Of a stretch of 64,000 nucleotides of DNA, positions 33,490 through 44,525 are shown piece after piece. Below the pieces are notes generated by a model. It made no database searches. It was not told where the DNA came from and was given only the letters and a program-made list of their open reading frames with translations. The stretch is from contig JBAMJV010001852.1 in the NCBI GenBank assembly GCA_037951105.1, positions 1-64,000 of the forward strand, given 5' to 3'. The position numbers and the translations under genes were made by a program. The stretch comes from Echinarachnius parma (taxonomy: Eukaryota; Echinodermata; Echinoidea; Clypeasteroida; Echinarachniidae). Positions within the stretch are counted from its first letter, which is position 1, and each line of letters starts with the position of its first letter.

Positions 33490-33881
33490 CGAAAATCGCT
33501 CAATATCGTGATTTGTGTACAAAACATATGGAAATATCAATTTCCGTAAAAATAGGTATATCATTAGTTGATTTTGTCTTGTTTACATTTTATATGTTTG
33601 TTTTGGGGTTTAAAATAGTTGAATTATAGTTAGAAATAAAATAAACAACACAAACAATGCAATACATAAGTTAAACAAAACAAAGAAATAGTGATCAGAA
33701 ATCAATCGGGCAATGATGAAATAAGCACAAATGTATGGTTTACATTATTAAAGGAAGTGCACTTTCGCATACAAATTAATGATTACCTGCATAAAGAAAA
33801 GAAAAGATCTGTATCATTTACCATATATGAACATTTTTTTGGTCTAAATTAATGTCTAAATTGATGTAAAAGACCAAATGA
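33490..33881. other. Stretch with no recognised gene
   Basis: AT-rich sequence before the LINE fragment. It may include eroded LINE sequence, but no motif is readable. Confidence 0.4.
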
Positions 33882-35031
33882 TTGAAATATGATTTGTTAA
33901 AATGTATGTTACTTAAATTTAAATCAATAAATGCTTGGAAACGAGAAAGAAAAGAAATCATCATACTTCCTCATTTTGATTATGGAGATTTGGTTTGGCA
34001 ATCTGCTTCAAAATCTTCTCTTTTGTTATTGCAAAAATTGCAAAATAGAGCGGGTCGAACCATAATGAGAATTAATCCGTGTTCGCATATATCTACACAA
34101 CATGTTCATGATACTTTGATATGGGATTTTCTAGACAAACGTTATAAGTAACACTTGTTCATAACGATGTATAAAGTGTTACAAAATTTAACTCATAATT
34201 ATATGCTCGATAATATACTACTCAAAACAAGTTAAGGATCACGTTTTATTTTGTGTATAATTTTAAAATGACATATTTTACTCCTGAATGACCTCAAACC
34301 CACTGTAATCAATATCACATGTGGTTTATTTGTTGCATAATGTCTCTTGCATCATGTTTGTATTCCAATGAGGACACCATCTAGTCAAATAAAAAATGAA
34401 AGAACTAGGTAAGACCTCACTCATAGCTTGGAAAAAAATACAAGTTAAGAAAAAAGTGATCCTTAACTTTTTTTGAGTAGTATATACTTCATTGAAAAGT
34501 ACCAATTATGAATTACGTTCGAGTCAAGTTATGAATTTGCCTAAGCCTAGGTCAAACTGTTGTAAAAGAACGTTCTTCTACAGAGGAACTTCAGTGTATA
34601 ACCAATTACCAATTGCAATTCGTAATGCTACGAGCTTGAGATCATTTCAAACATTTTAGATGAACATATTCCATACAATTGTAAATATTTGCAGTTCCCT
34701 GTTCTACTCTTTTCTCTCTCTTTCCTTAACTCTCATTGAATTGTTCAAATGGGGTTTAAAGTATTTGTTCTTAACTGGAAGTGTTTATATTATTTGTCAC
34801 CAATTTTAATTTAGTGTACATAATATGGAATACTTTATGAAATTATAATTTCTCTATTTTTCAATCATTGTATATAGACGTTTATAATTGTATATACTGT
34901 ATCTAATTGTGGGACCCCAAGGAAGAACAGCGGTTTTTTAATTCTGCTGAATTTGGTCATCCCCCGTTGCACTTCATTGCTGTATTTATTGTTGTGATTT
35001 CTGAAATAAACAAACAAACAAACAAACAAAC
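33882..35031 (+). pseudogene. 3' end of a CR1/Jockey-group LINE
   Basis: 33882-34151 reads LPHFDYGDLVW and LLQKLQNRAGRTI, the conserved region after the RT domain in CR1/L2/Jockey-group LINEs. After the insertion at 34218-34480 the frame continues around 34494-34660 with RTFFYRGTSVYNQLP and SLRSFQTF, then stops. A 3' untranslated region of about 370 bp ends in (AAAC)n near 35008-35031, a typical microsatellite-like tail. The catalytic RT core is missing, so this is a 5'-truncated dead copy. Confidence 0.75.
34216..34482. mobile_element. TA-flanked MITE inside the LINE fragment
   Basis: A 263-bp element (34218-34480) with ends CTACTCAAAACAAGTTAAGG and the near-complement CCTTAACTTTTTTTGAGTAG, flanked by TA at 34216-34217 and 34481-34482. 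Removing it and one TA rejoins the RT-tail coding sequence, confirming a mariner-type insertion. Confidence 0.85.
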
Positions 35032-35089
35032 CAAGTCAGAAGTCTTGTGTAGGTCAACTACAACTACCCTTGTATACACTGTTAGAAAA

Positions 35090-35520
35090 TTTCTCAGTAA
35101 AAATACAGAAAAGTGCTTTGCAGCAGAGTCTCGAGACGTCCTGTAAGTTTACTGCATACTTCTTTTCGCAATTTACTACTTATCTGTTTTTAACAGACAA
35201 TCTGTGTGTGATAAATACAATTTCTTCTTTAAAATAACAGAAAAGTACTTGCAGCAGAATCTCGAGGACTCCTGTTATTTTACTGCACAATTCTTTTCGC
35301 AATTTACTACTTATCTGTTTTTAACAGACAATCTGTGTGTGATAAATACAATTTCTTCTTTAAAAAACAGAAATGTACTTGAAGCAGTCTCGAGAACTCC
35401 TGTTATTTTACTGCATAAATCTTATTGCAATTTACTACTTTTCTGTTTTTATAAAATATATGTATGTAATAAAAACAATTTCTTCTTTAAAAAAACAGAA
35501 AGTCAATCCATATCACAAAA
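35090..35520. repeat. ~132-bp tandem array (left subterminal)
   Basis: Units repeat TTACTACTTATCTGTTTTTA, ACAGACAATCTGTGTGTGAT and GCAGCAGAATCTCGAG at about 132-bp spacing, 3.3 copies with increasing divergence to the right. Confidence 0.88.
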
Positions 35521-36639
35521 ATTAAAAATTGCGCTTGTGGTGAGCTTCATCCTACATCACTAACCTCACTAACCTAATTCTAATACCTATACCTATACCT
35601 TACCTTCAAAGCTAATCATTCTATCATCCTACCTTTCCTACAAACATATTGTGTAATCGGTTCTATATATATACACATATTCTAGGTATGCGGGTTTTTT
35701 GTGGTTAGTATTTGCACAGAGTTGATTCTGAAATGATTGGCCTTCAAAGCAAATTCATACCACAACATACAATTGTTATTTACATGTTTATGAATTATAT
35801 TCAACAACAAGAACATGATAACAATGCTTTCAAAAGAATTAATTACAAAAAGAAAGAAAGAAATTTACATTCACTTACACTTGTTCATAATCGATCATGA
35901 ATACCCCGATAGCAATGGGGATAGCGTGGGGATCGATTATGGAACCAGCATTATGGGCTGCCCATATGGTTTCATTATCTGGGCACCCAGATGGCCCCAT
36001 GTGGTTTCATTAAGTGGGTTCTAGGTGGGTGTACCCTTGTGGGGCCATAATATGTCCCATGTTTGAAGTTTGAAGTGTATTAACAACAACAAAAACAATA
36101 TTGTATGTACATTAAAATATACATCCAAGGCAAAATATAAAAATACGAACTGTAAACGATTACTTTATATTGATACAAAAGTTAAAATTGTTGTTAACCC
36201 ATCAAGGACAAGAGCTATTTTAAGGCAAATCTGATCAATTGTTTTCCTCTACAAATTGGCAACTCCTAAATTATGTTGACCGATCAATGACATAAAAATA
36301 GGTGGAAAATATTAATTTAGTAATGACCATTTAAGACAAAATATATGAAGTGACTTTGCTGCATAGTTGCCAATTTGAACGCCAATATCTGTTTTAAAAA
36401 TATTACAATATGTTGCCAATTTAAGGATTTTTCTAAATTATAGTGATTTACGCAATAATAAAAAATCATTACAAAATAACTAAAGCAGGTATAGAGTAAC
36501 AAAATAGGGATCTAAAAATAGAGGAATTTATGCTCTTTCTTTCTGTACACTTCACATAACTAGTCTTCTTCTTGTTTAAGTGTAGGACTACCAAACCACA
36601 AATAATGGGTATTAGGCTCTGATGGGATAGAGAACCGAC
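35521..36639. other. Stretch with no gene; palindromic GGGCCCAT-like motifs
   Basis: At 35895-36055 motifs such as GGGCTGCCCATATGG and CACCCAGATGGCCCCATGTGG recur in imperfect tandem. No conserved frame is visible. Confidence 0.4.
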
Positions 36640-37380
36640 AGTTAGCACAGGTGTTGGTCGAGATCGGTTCTCTTTATTATCCAGTATTACAAAAGCTGAT
36701 ATAATAATTCTTGAAATTAATTAATAACTTATGCAAAAGATGTATTTGTTCAACAAATAAATTGTGAGGGTCTTATGAAATTAATATCTTGTTTTTTTGT
36801 TCTTAAATCTTCTGGGGTAAGCTATTCCAAAGCTTTGGTCCACCAAAGTCTTGTTTCATAAGTATGGTGTAACATCTGACAATATTCTAATAATGAGTGT
36901 GGTAAAGTACAAATCATATACAAATGTTGAAACTGCAAGTTCATGCAAACTAAAATCATCTTACATCCCCAATTGTTAAAACAGTGGTTTCGAGGATTTT
37001 CCCAATAATGAAAATGTAATAATTATCAAAGTATACTTACAACGGGTTGTCCTTTCTTCAAGCTTTGTGGACTTTTATTTTATTAATCATACTATTATAT
37101 AGCATTGATATTACCCCGCCGTATAGATCTATATAATAATGTGATATTAATTGTTCACTTGATTTTTTTGTAATGTTAATGTTTCTATATCATTGGAAAC
37201 AAAATTGAAATTGAAATTGAAATAATAGCTCGCATAGCCATTTGTTGAGCTAAATGAATACAAGTAAGATTTAGAACTGCTTCCCCATACCTCAATTCCA
37301 TAAAGAATGTAAAGTTTTATAAATGATTCATACAAAAGCACAAGAATATACCGAGGCACAACATTTCTCAATTTAAATAG
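36640..37380 (-). pseudogene. Eroded LINE 3' region, minus strand
   Basis: Around 37371-37250 the minus strand reads LYESFIKLYILYGIEVWG, the post-RT motif of CR1/Jockey-group LINEs. Around 36845-36810 it reads GPKLWNSLPQKI, another C-terminal motif. A short (AATTTC)3 run at about 37200 may be a tail of one copy or part of the decay. Frames are broken between these motifs. Confidence 0.6.
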
Positions 37381-37479
37381 CTAACGCACTTTTCTACGAA
37401 CACACTTATTTACAAAGTAAATGTGATTTTTACAAATCAATGTATACTATCAATTTCAACTCCTAGAAAAGATGCCACA

Positions 37480-38435
37480 ATAAGCCAGTTCGTAGTTACA
37501 ATCTGCGCATGCGCGTATTTACTTCCGGGTATTTTGATATTCCATCGATCGTGAGAATCAAAGGAGCCACACGTGCAATTGAATGCGAATTATTTGTTTA
37601 CGTTTTTAAAATCTGGATCAGGATAAAAAATAAGCCCATCGTTTTTGTATTCACCACATCAAAGGTTAATAGCATAATATGTACTATTTCATAGAACAAG
37701 AACCGGTTTGATAGAATGTGTTATTCATGTGTAATGATGATATTTATTGATCAATAATTTCACCGAGCCTTGCTTGGCCTGGCTAGCAAGCACGTATAGG
37801 TGTACATAATAGTGTACATAGCATTGTGCGGAGATTATCGTCTTCCGCTTGCTGCACTATCCAACGCAAAAACAGTTTTTGCCGGCTGATTTCTCTCTCC
37901 ATTTATTATCAAATGCAAACAAAATTTCGTTTATGTGATCCACAATTTATATAAATTGATAATGATTACCGACTTTCTTGTTTTGAAGACCGCGCAACAT
38001 GTAGAAAGAAATATTATATCCCGTCTGTTTTCCTTGCCGATGGCGTCCTAAAACATAGCGTTCAATTTTGAACGGTACATTGTACGAATGGGTGGTATGC
38101 TTTTCGCCCGCCTTGTAGCATTATTGCGTGTGAATGATTCACCTAGATCATTCACAAGAAAGATGATTACAAGAAAGTTGATATGGAGAAAAATCGGTAA
38201 ATTCTTGAATATACTTTACCTTAAATGTGTTCTTTATGAGTTTATGCAGCTGCTCGTATAATTTCCACTTTGATTTTATGCATCTAATGTTTGTTTTATG
38301 CTGTCAAACTAAAATTATCCGGTAATATGACATGATAGCATACACTTTACTGTACGTTGATAGCCCGTTAATGGAATATCGGACTACGCCCTCTGACGTC
38401 ACCCAAGCTCCATAGTCTAATTACGAACTGGCTTA
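37480..38435. mobile_element. Inverted-repeat element, 956 bp
   Basis: ATAAGCCAGTTCGTAGTTA at the left and TAATTACGAACTGGCTTAT at the right are terminal inverted repeats. The interior has no conserved frame. The target duplication is ambiguous, so the superfamily is not assigned. Confidence 0.65.
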
Positions 38436-38719
38436 TTACAACATTAACATGATTAATATCTGTACCAGACAGTTAAGGACACCGTTTAGATTCTTTACCT
38501 GTATTTTGCTTTGGATAATCATATAATTAGTTTTCTTTAAATTAATAGTGAGTTTATTAGCATTACACCATTTTGAACTGCATTTAATTGCTCATTCACT
38601 TAATTTGAATCTATTTCCTTTTGACTCTCATCAAAAGTATGAAAATATTGAATCGTCTGCAAACAATCTAAACTCAAAGTAGTCAGTACAACAAGGTAAC
38701 TAGTTAAATATAAGTTAAA

Positions 38720-39780
38720 ACAATGTTACTGACACCTGTGGCTCCGTTCTGTAAGCATACAAATTCCTGTACAAAAAATGTTCTTATTTTCTTTTTAAGT
38801 ACAATAATTGAAAAATTATGTTGACAAACAGTTATTTCGTTTCTTTTAGAATTATTCTTTAACATTACAGATGGTCTGCGGCAACAATAATTCACAAAAG
38901 AATTTTTTAAGAAAACAGATCTTTCCTTTAAAAATGAGGATTACTTTATTCCACGAAGCACTCTGTGAAATTACAGAAAATCGGTACATGGAAAAACAAT
39001 TTTCTGCAAAAAAACTTTTCTTCTTTTACTTTATAGTAAAATAAATGCAAAATTATGTTGTAATCCAGTTATTTCGTTTCATTTAGAATTATTCTTTAAA
39101 ATTACAGATGGTCTTCGGCTACGATGATTCACAAAACAATTTTGTAAGAAAACAGATCTTTTCTTTAAAATATGTGGATTGCTTTATTTCACGAAGCACT
39201 CTGTAAAATAACAGAAAATCAATAGAATAGTGTAAGCATACAAATTTTCTGTAAAAAAACAGTTCTTCTTTTCTTTTTAAGTAAAATAATTGAAAAATTA
39301 TGTTGACAAACAGTTATTTCGTTTCTTTTAGAATTATTCTTTAAAATTACAGATGGTCTGCGGCAACAATGATTCACAAAACAGTTTTTTAAGAAAACAG
39401 ATCTTTCTTTTAAAAATGAGGATTACTTTATTTTACGAAGCATTCTGTGAAATTACAGAAAATTGGTACATGGGGTCTGTAAGCATAACAATTTTCTGCA
39501 AAATGACTTTTCTTCTTTTTATTTAAAGTAAAATAAATGACAGATTCTGTTGAAAAACAGTTATTTCGTTTCCTTTATAATTATTCTTTAAAATTACACA
39601 TGGTCTGCGGCTACGGTGATTCTCAAAAGAATGTTGCAAGAAAACAGATCTTTCCTTAAATATGAGGATTATTTTATCTCACGAAGCACTCAGTAAAATT
39701 ACAGAAAATCAGTCCGTGGGGTCTGTAAGCATATCAAGTTCCTCTAAAAAAAACTTTTCTTCGTTTCTTTTAGAGTTTTT
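38720..39780. repeat. ~240-bp tandem array (right subterminal)
   Basis: About five units repeat CTGTAAGCATA, ACAGTTATTTCGTTTC, ACAGATGGTCTGCGGC, GAAAACAGATCTTT and CACGAAGCACTCTGT, starting near 38740, 38996, 39232, 39478 and 39725. Confidence 0.88.
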
Positions 39781-39906
39781 TTTCTGTTAAATTAAAGGAA
39801 ATTTCCAGTTACAACAATTTACAGAATGATTCTGTTTTTTTTTTCCTGTAAAATCTACTGTTTTTTTTAACAGTGTACATATCATAAGGCATTCATCCGT
39901 AGCATG

Positions 39907-40069
39907 TACAGTCAAACCTGTCTATAGCGACCACTCAAGGGACCGGCGAAAAGTGGTCGCTATAGATAGGTGACAAGTTATCTGCCATTTTGAATGTCTG
40001 GTCGCATATTGTGCCTGTATTGACATGTATACATAGTTGGCATCTGTACACGCACGTGTCCACAGTTTG
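39907..40069. mobile_element. End of a CAGTCAAACC-type DNA transposon
   Basis: TA followed by CAGTCAAACCTGTCTATAGC and then GACCACTC, with an inner inverted copy (AGTGGTCGCTATAGATAGG). Such termini are typical of TA-targeting pogo-like elements. It ends where the AATTC-repeat LINE tail starts (40070). Related right-end sequence occurs at 41690-41875. Confidence 0.6.
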
Positions 40070-40317
40070 CAATTCAATTCAATTCAATTAAGGTTTATTA
40101 CAAAATGACATCATCGTAGCCGAAGCTGAATTGCCAAGACATTTACACAGTAAAATACATAATGATGGTTACAATAGTTAAACACAGTCGTGTACATGAA
40201 TGAACATCCACATTGAAATGTTAATTATACTAATAAATGAATAGATAAGTTAATGTTTCATTATATATAACATTATAATACACATGCATGTTAATTAATT
40301 TCATGAATAATAATCAT

Positions 40318-40779
40318 TTAAAGGGATAATTGAGTTCTGGTAAGTACAGTACAGATTTGGTGAAACTGAATTTTAGTAACCAAAACCTGCATCAGAGGCC
40401 GCTTTCGAAACACTCATCGGTTTCAACCATTTTGAATAAAATATTGTGCATGTGATGCTTTGTTGAAATAGTGATTAGATAGATAAATAACCAACAACTA
40501 TTTAAATACCTATTTTGTAACTTTTTGAAAAGAGGAAGCATTTTTAAAAATTTTTAACGGCTGGTTCAAAATTCTCTAATAAACCTGGGGCCCCAGGTTT
40601 ATTACAAATAGTTATATTTATGGATATTTCAGCCGTCTCTGAACCGATTTTGATCAAACAAAGATGATTTTATTATTTAAATATTATGCTCTTTCAAATT
40701 TTACATTCAGTTTTTCATTACCTCACAAAAAAATAAGTAGTCTAGCGCCCTCTCTACCAAAACTCAACTATCCCTTTAA
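40318..40779. mobile_element. TTAA MITE family B, intact ends
   Basis: A 454-bp element (40322-40775) between TTAA copies at 40318-40321 and 40776-40779. Ends are AGGGATAATTGAGTTCTGG and the complement of AGGGATAGTTGAGTTTTGG. It has GGGGCCCCAGG near the centre and TCTAGCGCCCTCTCTACC in the right arm. Confidence 0.9.
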
Positions 40780-41322
40780 GATCCGCACAAAAAATGAATT
40801 TAACTGTTTTTTAAACGATTAGTTTTACAATGAAATGGGGTATATTTATGAACATTTCGTAAATTAAAATTAACCATTCTTTGATCTGGCAGCCATGAAG
40901 AACAATGTTCGTGTTTTTTCTAAACTAATATCAAAATCAAGACAAAGTTTCTCCCGACGTTCTTTCAATGTTGTCAATTTGCACACATCTAAAGCATGAT
41001 TATAAGATTCATAATTGAGTCCCAAGATTCTAAATGCACGTTTTTGTATTTTTTCAATATCATCAGTTTGTTTACTTGTGGAGTTAGAATGAACAAGTGG
41101 GGCACACAGTACTCTAATATTTGTCGTATGTATCCAACATAAACAATTAAACGATCACAAATGGGTAAATTAAAACGTTTCATAGTACGTTTCCAAGTAC
41201 GTAACATCATTTAGTATTTAGTATTTGTTGCATGCATAACCGCAACAAAAGTTGAAATAATAATATTATTTCAATTTTTATTGTGTTTTTTCAATTATAT
41301 TGGCATTATATTTTGAATTATA

Positions 41323-41456
41323 TTAAAGGGACTAAGTAACATTGTCCAAATCCTCAAAATCCAATTAAAATTTTAGCGGTTCCCTCATACATTGTTGGAC
41401 TCTATCAAGAACAACGCATGGGACAGGTTTCAGTTTGTCAAATTTCCCTTTCGTAA
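41323..41456. mobile_element. Fragment of TTAA MITE family A
   Basis: TTAAAGGGACTAAGTAACAT at 41323 and GCATGGGACAGGTTTCAG further on match the left part of the element at 1699-2057. The right part is missing. Confidence 0.8.
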
Positions 41457-41689
41457 GAGTAAGAAACACGGGGGAAACACCCCGCCTCGGCAATTAAAAT
41501 GTTTGTTAGATGAAATTAAGTTGTGATGTTGAGTGAAGTGCCTTTGTTCAGGTATACCTGAAGGGCAAATATCTTTGTTTATAAATCTGAAAAATTGGTG
41601 TCGGTAGTTAAGCGTCTTTCTGATGGTCATTGTGATTAAAAAAGTATGTTATATGCAGTGGCATGATCACAATTGGAGCCTTGAGCGAC

Positions 41690-41875
41690 CAGAGGCGGCC
41701 GAGTCGATGCCTTGGTCGCTATACACAGGTTTAATACGTGCGTCGGGACCCAAATAGGGTGGTCGCTGACCGCGTTAGGCAGGTGGTCGCATTACGCAGG
41801 TCGTTTAACACATGATTTTTCAGGGGAGGACCGGAGAGCGGTTGTTATTAGCAGGTGGTCGCATAAACATATTAT
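41690..41875. mobile_element. CAGTCAAACC-type transposon end fragments
   Basis: GGTCGCTATACACAGGTTTA, AGGTGGTCGCATTACGCAGG and a further GCAGGTGGTCGCATAA resemble, in inverted orientation, the end at 39909 and the satellite units at 31-33 kb. Confidence 0.5.
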
Positions 41876-42728
41876 CATACATAGTCAAAGCATCAAGAGA
41901 GGAATAGGGATGTCTTTACCCAGTATTAAACACTTGTGGTTTAGCCTTCTCCAATGTTACTTTCAAATTGCTGCTTCTAAATCTCTAAAGGTTTCATTCA
42001 ATATATGCTCAAATTTGAAACTTTTAAGAAAATAGATTGCAACACCACCACCTTTTTTTTGGCGATATTTTCTAATTGAACAGTACTAATTAGCAATTTC
42101 CGAATCAAATTTATTATCATCAAGCATAGTTTCATTAAGTGCTAAACATGTGAAAATTTGTATTACATACAAGAATCTTAATTTAATCAAAATGTATGAA
42201 TAACCATTTTTACTAAACTGTGTAGTTCCTCCTTATAATCTTGAATCTTGAATCTTGAATCTTGAATCTTAGAATCTTGAATTCCTTTCCTAGATTTCAT
42301 ATGTAAAGTTTCACTTATAAATCTTTACCTTTCATACAACATTTTCGACATTCCCAATCTAAAAACTGTTTCCATTGATCATTTATTTTTCGTTTGGAGC
42401 TTCAGAGCACGAAATACTAACCCATTTCTAAACGTTATGCATTTCACATCATTTTGAATTTCCCTAACTAACGTATCACATATTACACACAACATATTAC
42501 TCCCCATTTATAACATCAACAACACATACAAAAATATAGTATAACAGCATAACCACAAACTATATATATAATAAGTTAAACAAATAACAACAAATGAAAC
42601 TAAACAAGATAAATAATCATGAGTTCGTTCAAAGGAAAGTCAATTGAGAGGGTCGGAAACCGCTTTCTTTTCATCGCTGCATTGTTTTTTCTTTAGTTTT
42701 GTCTTTATGTTCCTTATATTCCATGTAT

Positions 42729-43360
42729 TTACCTCAGTTTTCGTGCTTCTTCTTTGGTCCGATGACTTGTCTGATTGATTTGCCGTTCGTTGCAGGGAGA
42801 GCTACCAGTATACGTCCATATGTTGACCAAGTTGCTGGCCCATTCGGCGATGATCTCGGCTCCTAGAGTGTTTCGTAGTTCCGGGAGGTCCTTCGCGATG
42901 GTTATCCCGGATTTTTTGAGCCGCCGTCTAACCACCATCACTACATGCTTTACGCGATAAGTCGCAAACATTACGATGATCGGAAGGTGATTGGGCCGTT
43001 CCGACTTCCGCGTCGCCTTATCCGCCCCAGCGGGCCCCGATATCCATGTCAATGCGGTCCTGTTCCCCGAGCCACCCGGGGTTGATGTCGTCGGTGTAGC
43101 TGGTAGTCCTCTTTGGTGTGTAGCTCCTCTGCCCTGAAGTTCTGCTCTCCGGATCGCCCCGATCCGGTGGCTGTGGTCGATGTCCTTAAATTGTAGATCA
43201 ACTCCAAGCTTTTTCTTGGCGATAGCCGTGGTGATGCTGTCGGGCTGATCTCCTGAATTTTCCGGAACAACAAAGACTCGTATGCAGTTTCTCCTCGAAT
43301 ACTGTTCGGCGTCGTTGTGCTTGGTTTACATCTATCCCCTAAAAAATGCGCAAGACTCAA
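42729..43360 (-). pseudogene. LINE ORF1-like fragment (RRM region)
   Basis: Three minus-strand frames together recover an ORF1-type protein. One gives VPENSGDQPDSITTAIAKKK and then LGVDLQFKDIDHSHRIG, the RRM core seen in many invertebrate LINE ORF1 proteins. Another gives RRLKKSGITIAKDLPELRN and NIWTYTG, the C-terminal domain. At least one frameshift separates them. GC content is higher than in surrounding sequence, as is usual for coding LINE DNA in this window. Confidence 0.6.
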
Positions 43361-43494
43361 ATAAAAAAAAAAATCACCAAGCGGCGGGGCGTCATCCTTA
43401 CGCGTTTCCGAGCCATCGGAAAAAAAAAATAAATAAAAAAGTGGGCCGTTATGGCCCCCGGCCTAATATTAGGGTTATTTTAATATTTCTAAGC

Positions 43495-44030
43495 GCTTTA
43501 TTATTACCCTCGGTCATCAAGTACACGTCAAACCCGCACAGATATCTTCCGCATCGTCTCAACTCCCTTGGAAGCATACTAGCCCAGCTGCCCAACGGGC
43601 ATTGAACGCTAATAAACACCTTACTGAGTGCTCCTGAATAAAAAGCAGGAATGTGGATTGATGTGGATTAATTGTGACTTACATGAGTTATCTAGATATA
43701 TTTGGTATAATTTGAGGTCGTTCGACATTTGTTCATTTGCCAAACGACTGGAAGGCATGTGCCTCCCCCACTTTCGTAGCTATAATAATGAAATAAAAAT
43801 AAACATTTATATAGTGAAAATTGCAAAGATCCTCTAAGCGCTTAAATAGTTATGTAATTATAATTACCCATGGTCATCAGGTACATTTCAAACCCTCACA
43901 GTGATATTGCATACTTTCTAAACTCCCCGGAGAACATACTAGCCAAGCTGCTAGTGATGATGGCGCTAAGGCTATTTAACACCCGACCATGGTCCCCAAT
44001 TATACACCTGGGTAGCTATGCCACTGATTC
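43495..44030. repeat. Two copies of a SINE-like repeat
   Basis: 43495-43630 and 43868-44030 share TTA.CC..GGTCATCA.GTAC, CAAACCC.CACAG and GCATACTAGCC-like blocks with each other and with 8975-9120. The copies stand in direct orientation about 373 bp apart. Between them is AT-rich sequence without features. Confidence 0.65.
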
Positions 44031-44149
44031 AATGGTATGCGGCAATGTAAGCATTGCTCAATCGCCCATAGACAATTTTTAATTCCAGTTAGTTTTTTAA
44101 CAGTGTATAAGCTTTATAACGCCTTAGACTATAATTTATGATGATTGTT

Positions 44150-44525
44150 GACAGGCTAGAGAGATGGGAGTTCTACAACTCATTCATGGCGTGACCAAAA
44201 ATGGACAGAATATGAAATGAAACATTAGAAGCACACTCTCAGTGGAACCTATATTCTGACCATCATCGAAAGGAGCCAACTGAGATGGTATGAACATGTC
44301 TTGAGGATGCCTGATACAGGGGACACAAAAAGAATGTATGTCTGAAAACCGCAGAAGAAAAGACCAATAGGCCGAAGAGGATAAAGATGGGAGGATCAGT
44401 TCAGAGAAATTACCCAGAAAGAGGTAAGCAACTCCCAGCAAGTCAAAGGATTGACTCTTGACCGGACGAAGTGGCGATGTTTTACGAGCCTGCTAACTGA
44501 CAGGCCAACTGGCCTACAGGCGTAA
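44150..44525 (+). pseudogene. LINE C-terminal fragment (RTE/R1-like)
   Basis: Frames read LRWYEHVLRMPDTGDTKRM, KKRPIGR, RWEDQFREITQKEV and LDRTKWRCFTSLLTDRP, the conserved C-terminal tail of RTE/R1-type reverse transcriptases. At least two frameshifts and internal stops are present. No 3' repeat tail was identified. Confidence 0.65.

Larger units (their letters stand above)
35075..39877. mobile_element. Large CACTG-ended element with subterminal arrays, 4.8 kb
   Basis: CACTGTTAG begins at 35077 and TTAACAGTG ends at 39875; TA flanks both sides. The left end carries about 3.3 tandem units of ~132 bp (35090-35520, with TCTCGAG and TTTACTGCA). The right end carries about five units of ~240 bp (38720-39780, with ACAGATGGTCTGCGGC and CACGAAGCACTCTGT). 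Both arrays share runs of TTTACAGAAA-like sequence. The interior holds an eroded LINE fragment and another inverted-repeat element. No transposase was recognised. The pairing of the two ends is an inference from their matching termini. Confidence 0.6.
40070..43380 (-). pseudogene. Composite eroded LINE remnant, minus strand
   Basis: Read on the minus strand from high to low coordinates. An ORF1-like region (43360-42729) has an RRM-type segment with LGVDLQFKDIDHSHRIG and then RRRLKKSGITIAKDLPE. A zinc-finger-like segment (about 42500-42333) has CVIC, VKC and DWECRKCC, like a PHD finger. An endonuclease fragment (about 42160-41950) has KKGGGVAIYF. An RT C-terminal fragment (41210-40870) has VYVGYIRQILEYCV and TLKERREKLC. 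An (AATTC)n tail lies at about 40071-40090. Several frameshifts occur, and DNA elements interrupt it at 40322 and 41327-41875. Treating all parts as one element is an inference; they could be two LINEs. Confidence 0.55.
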
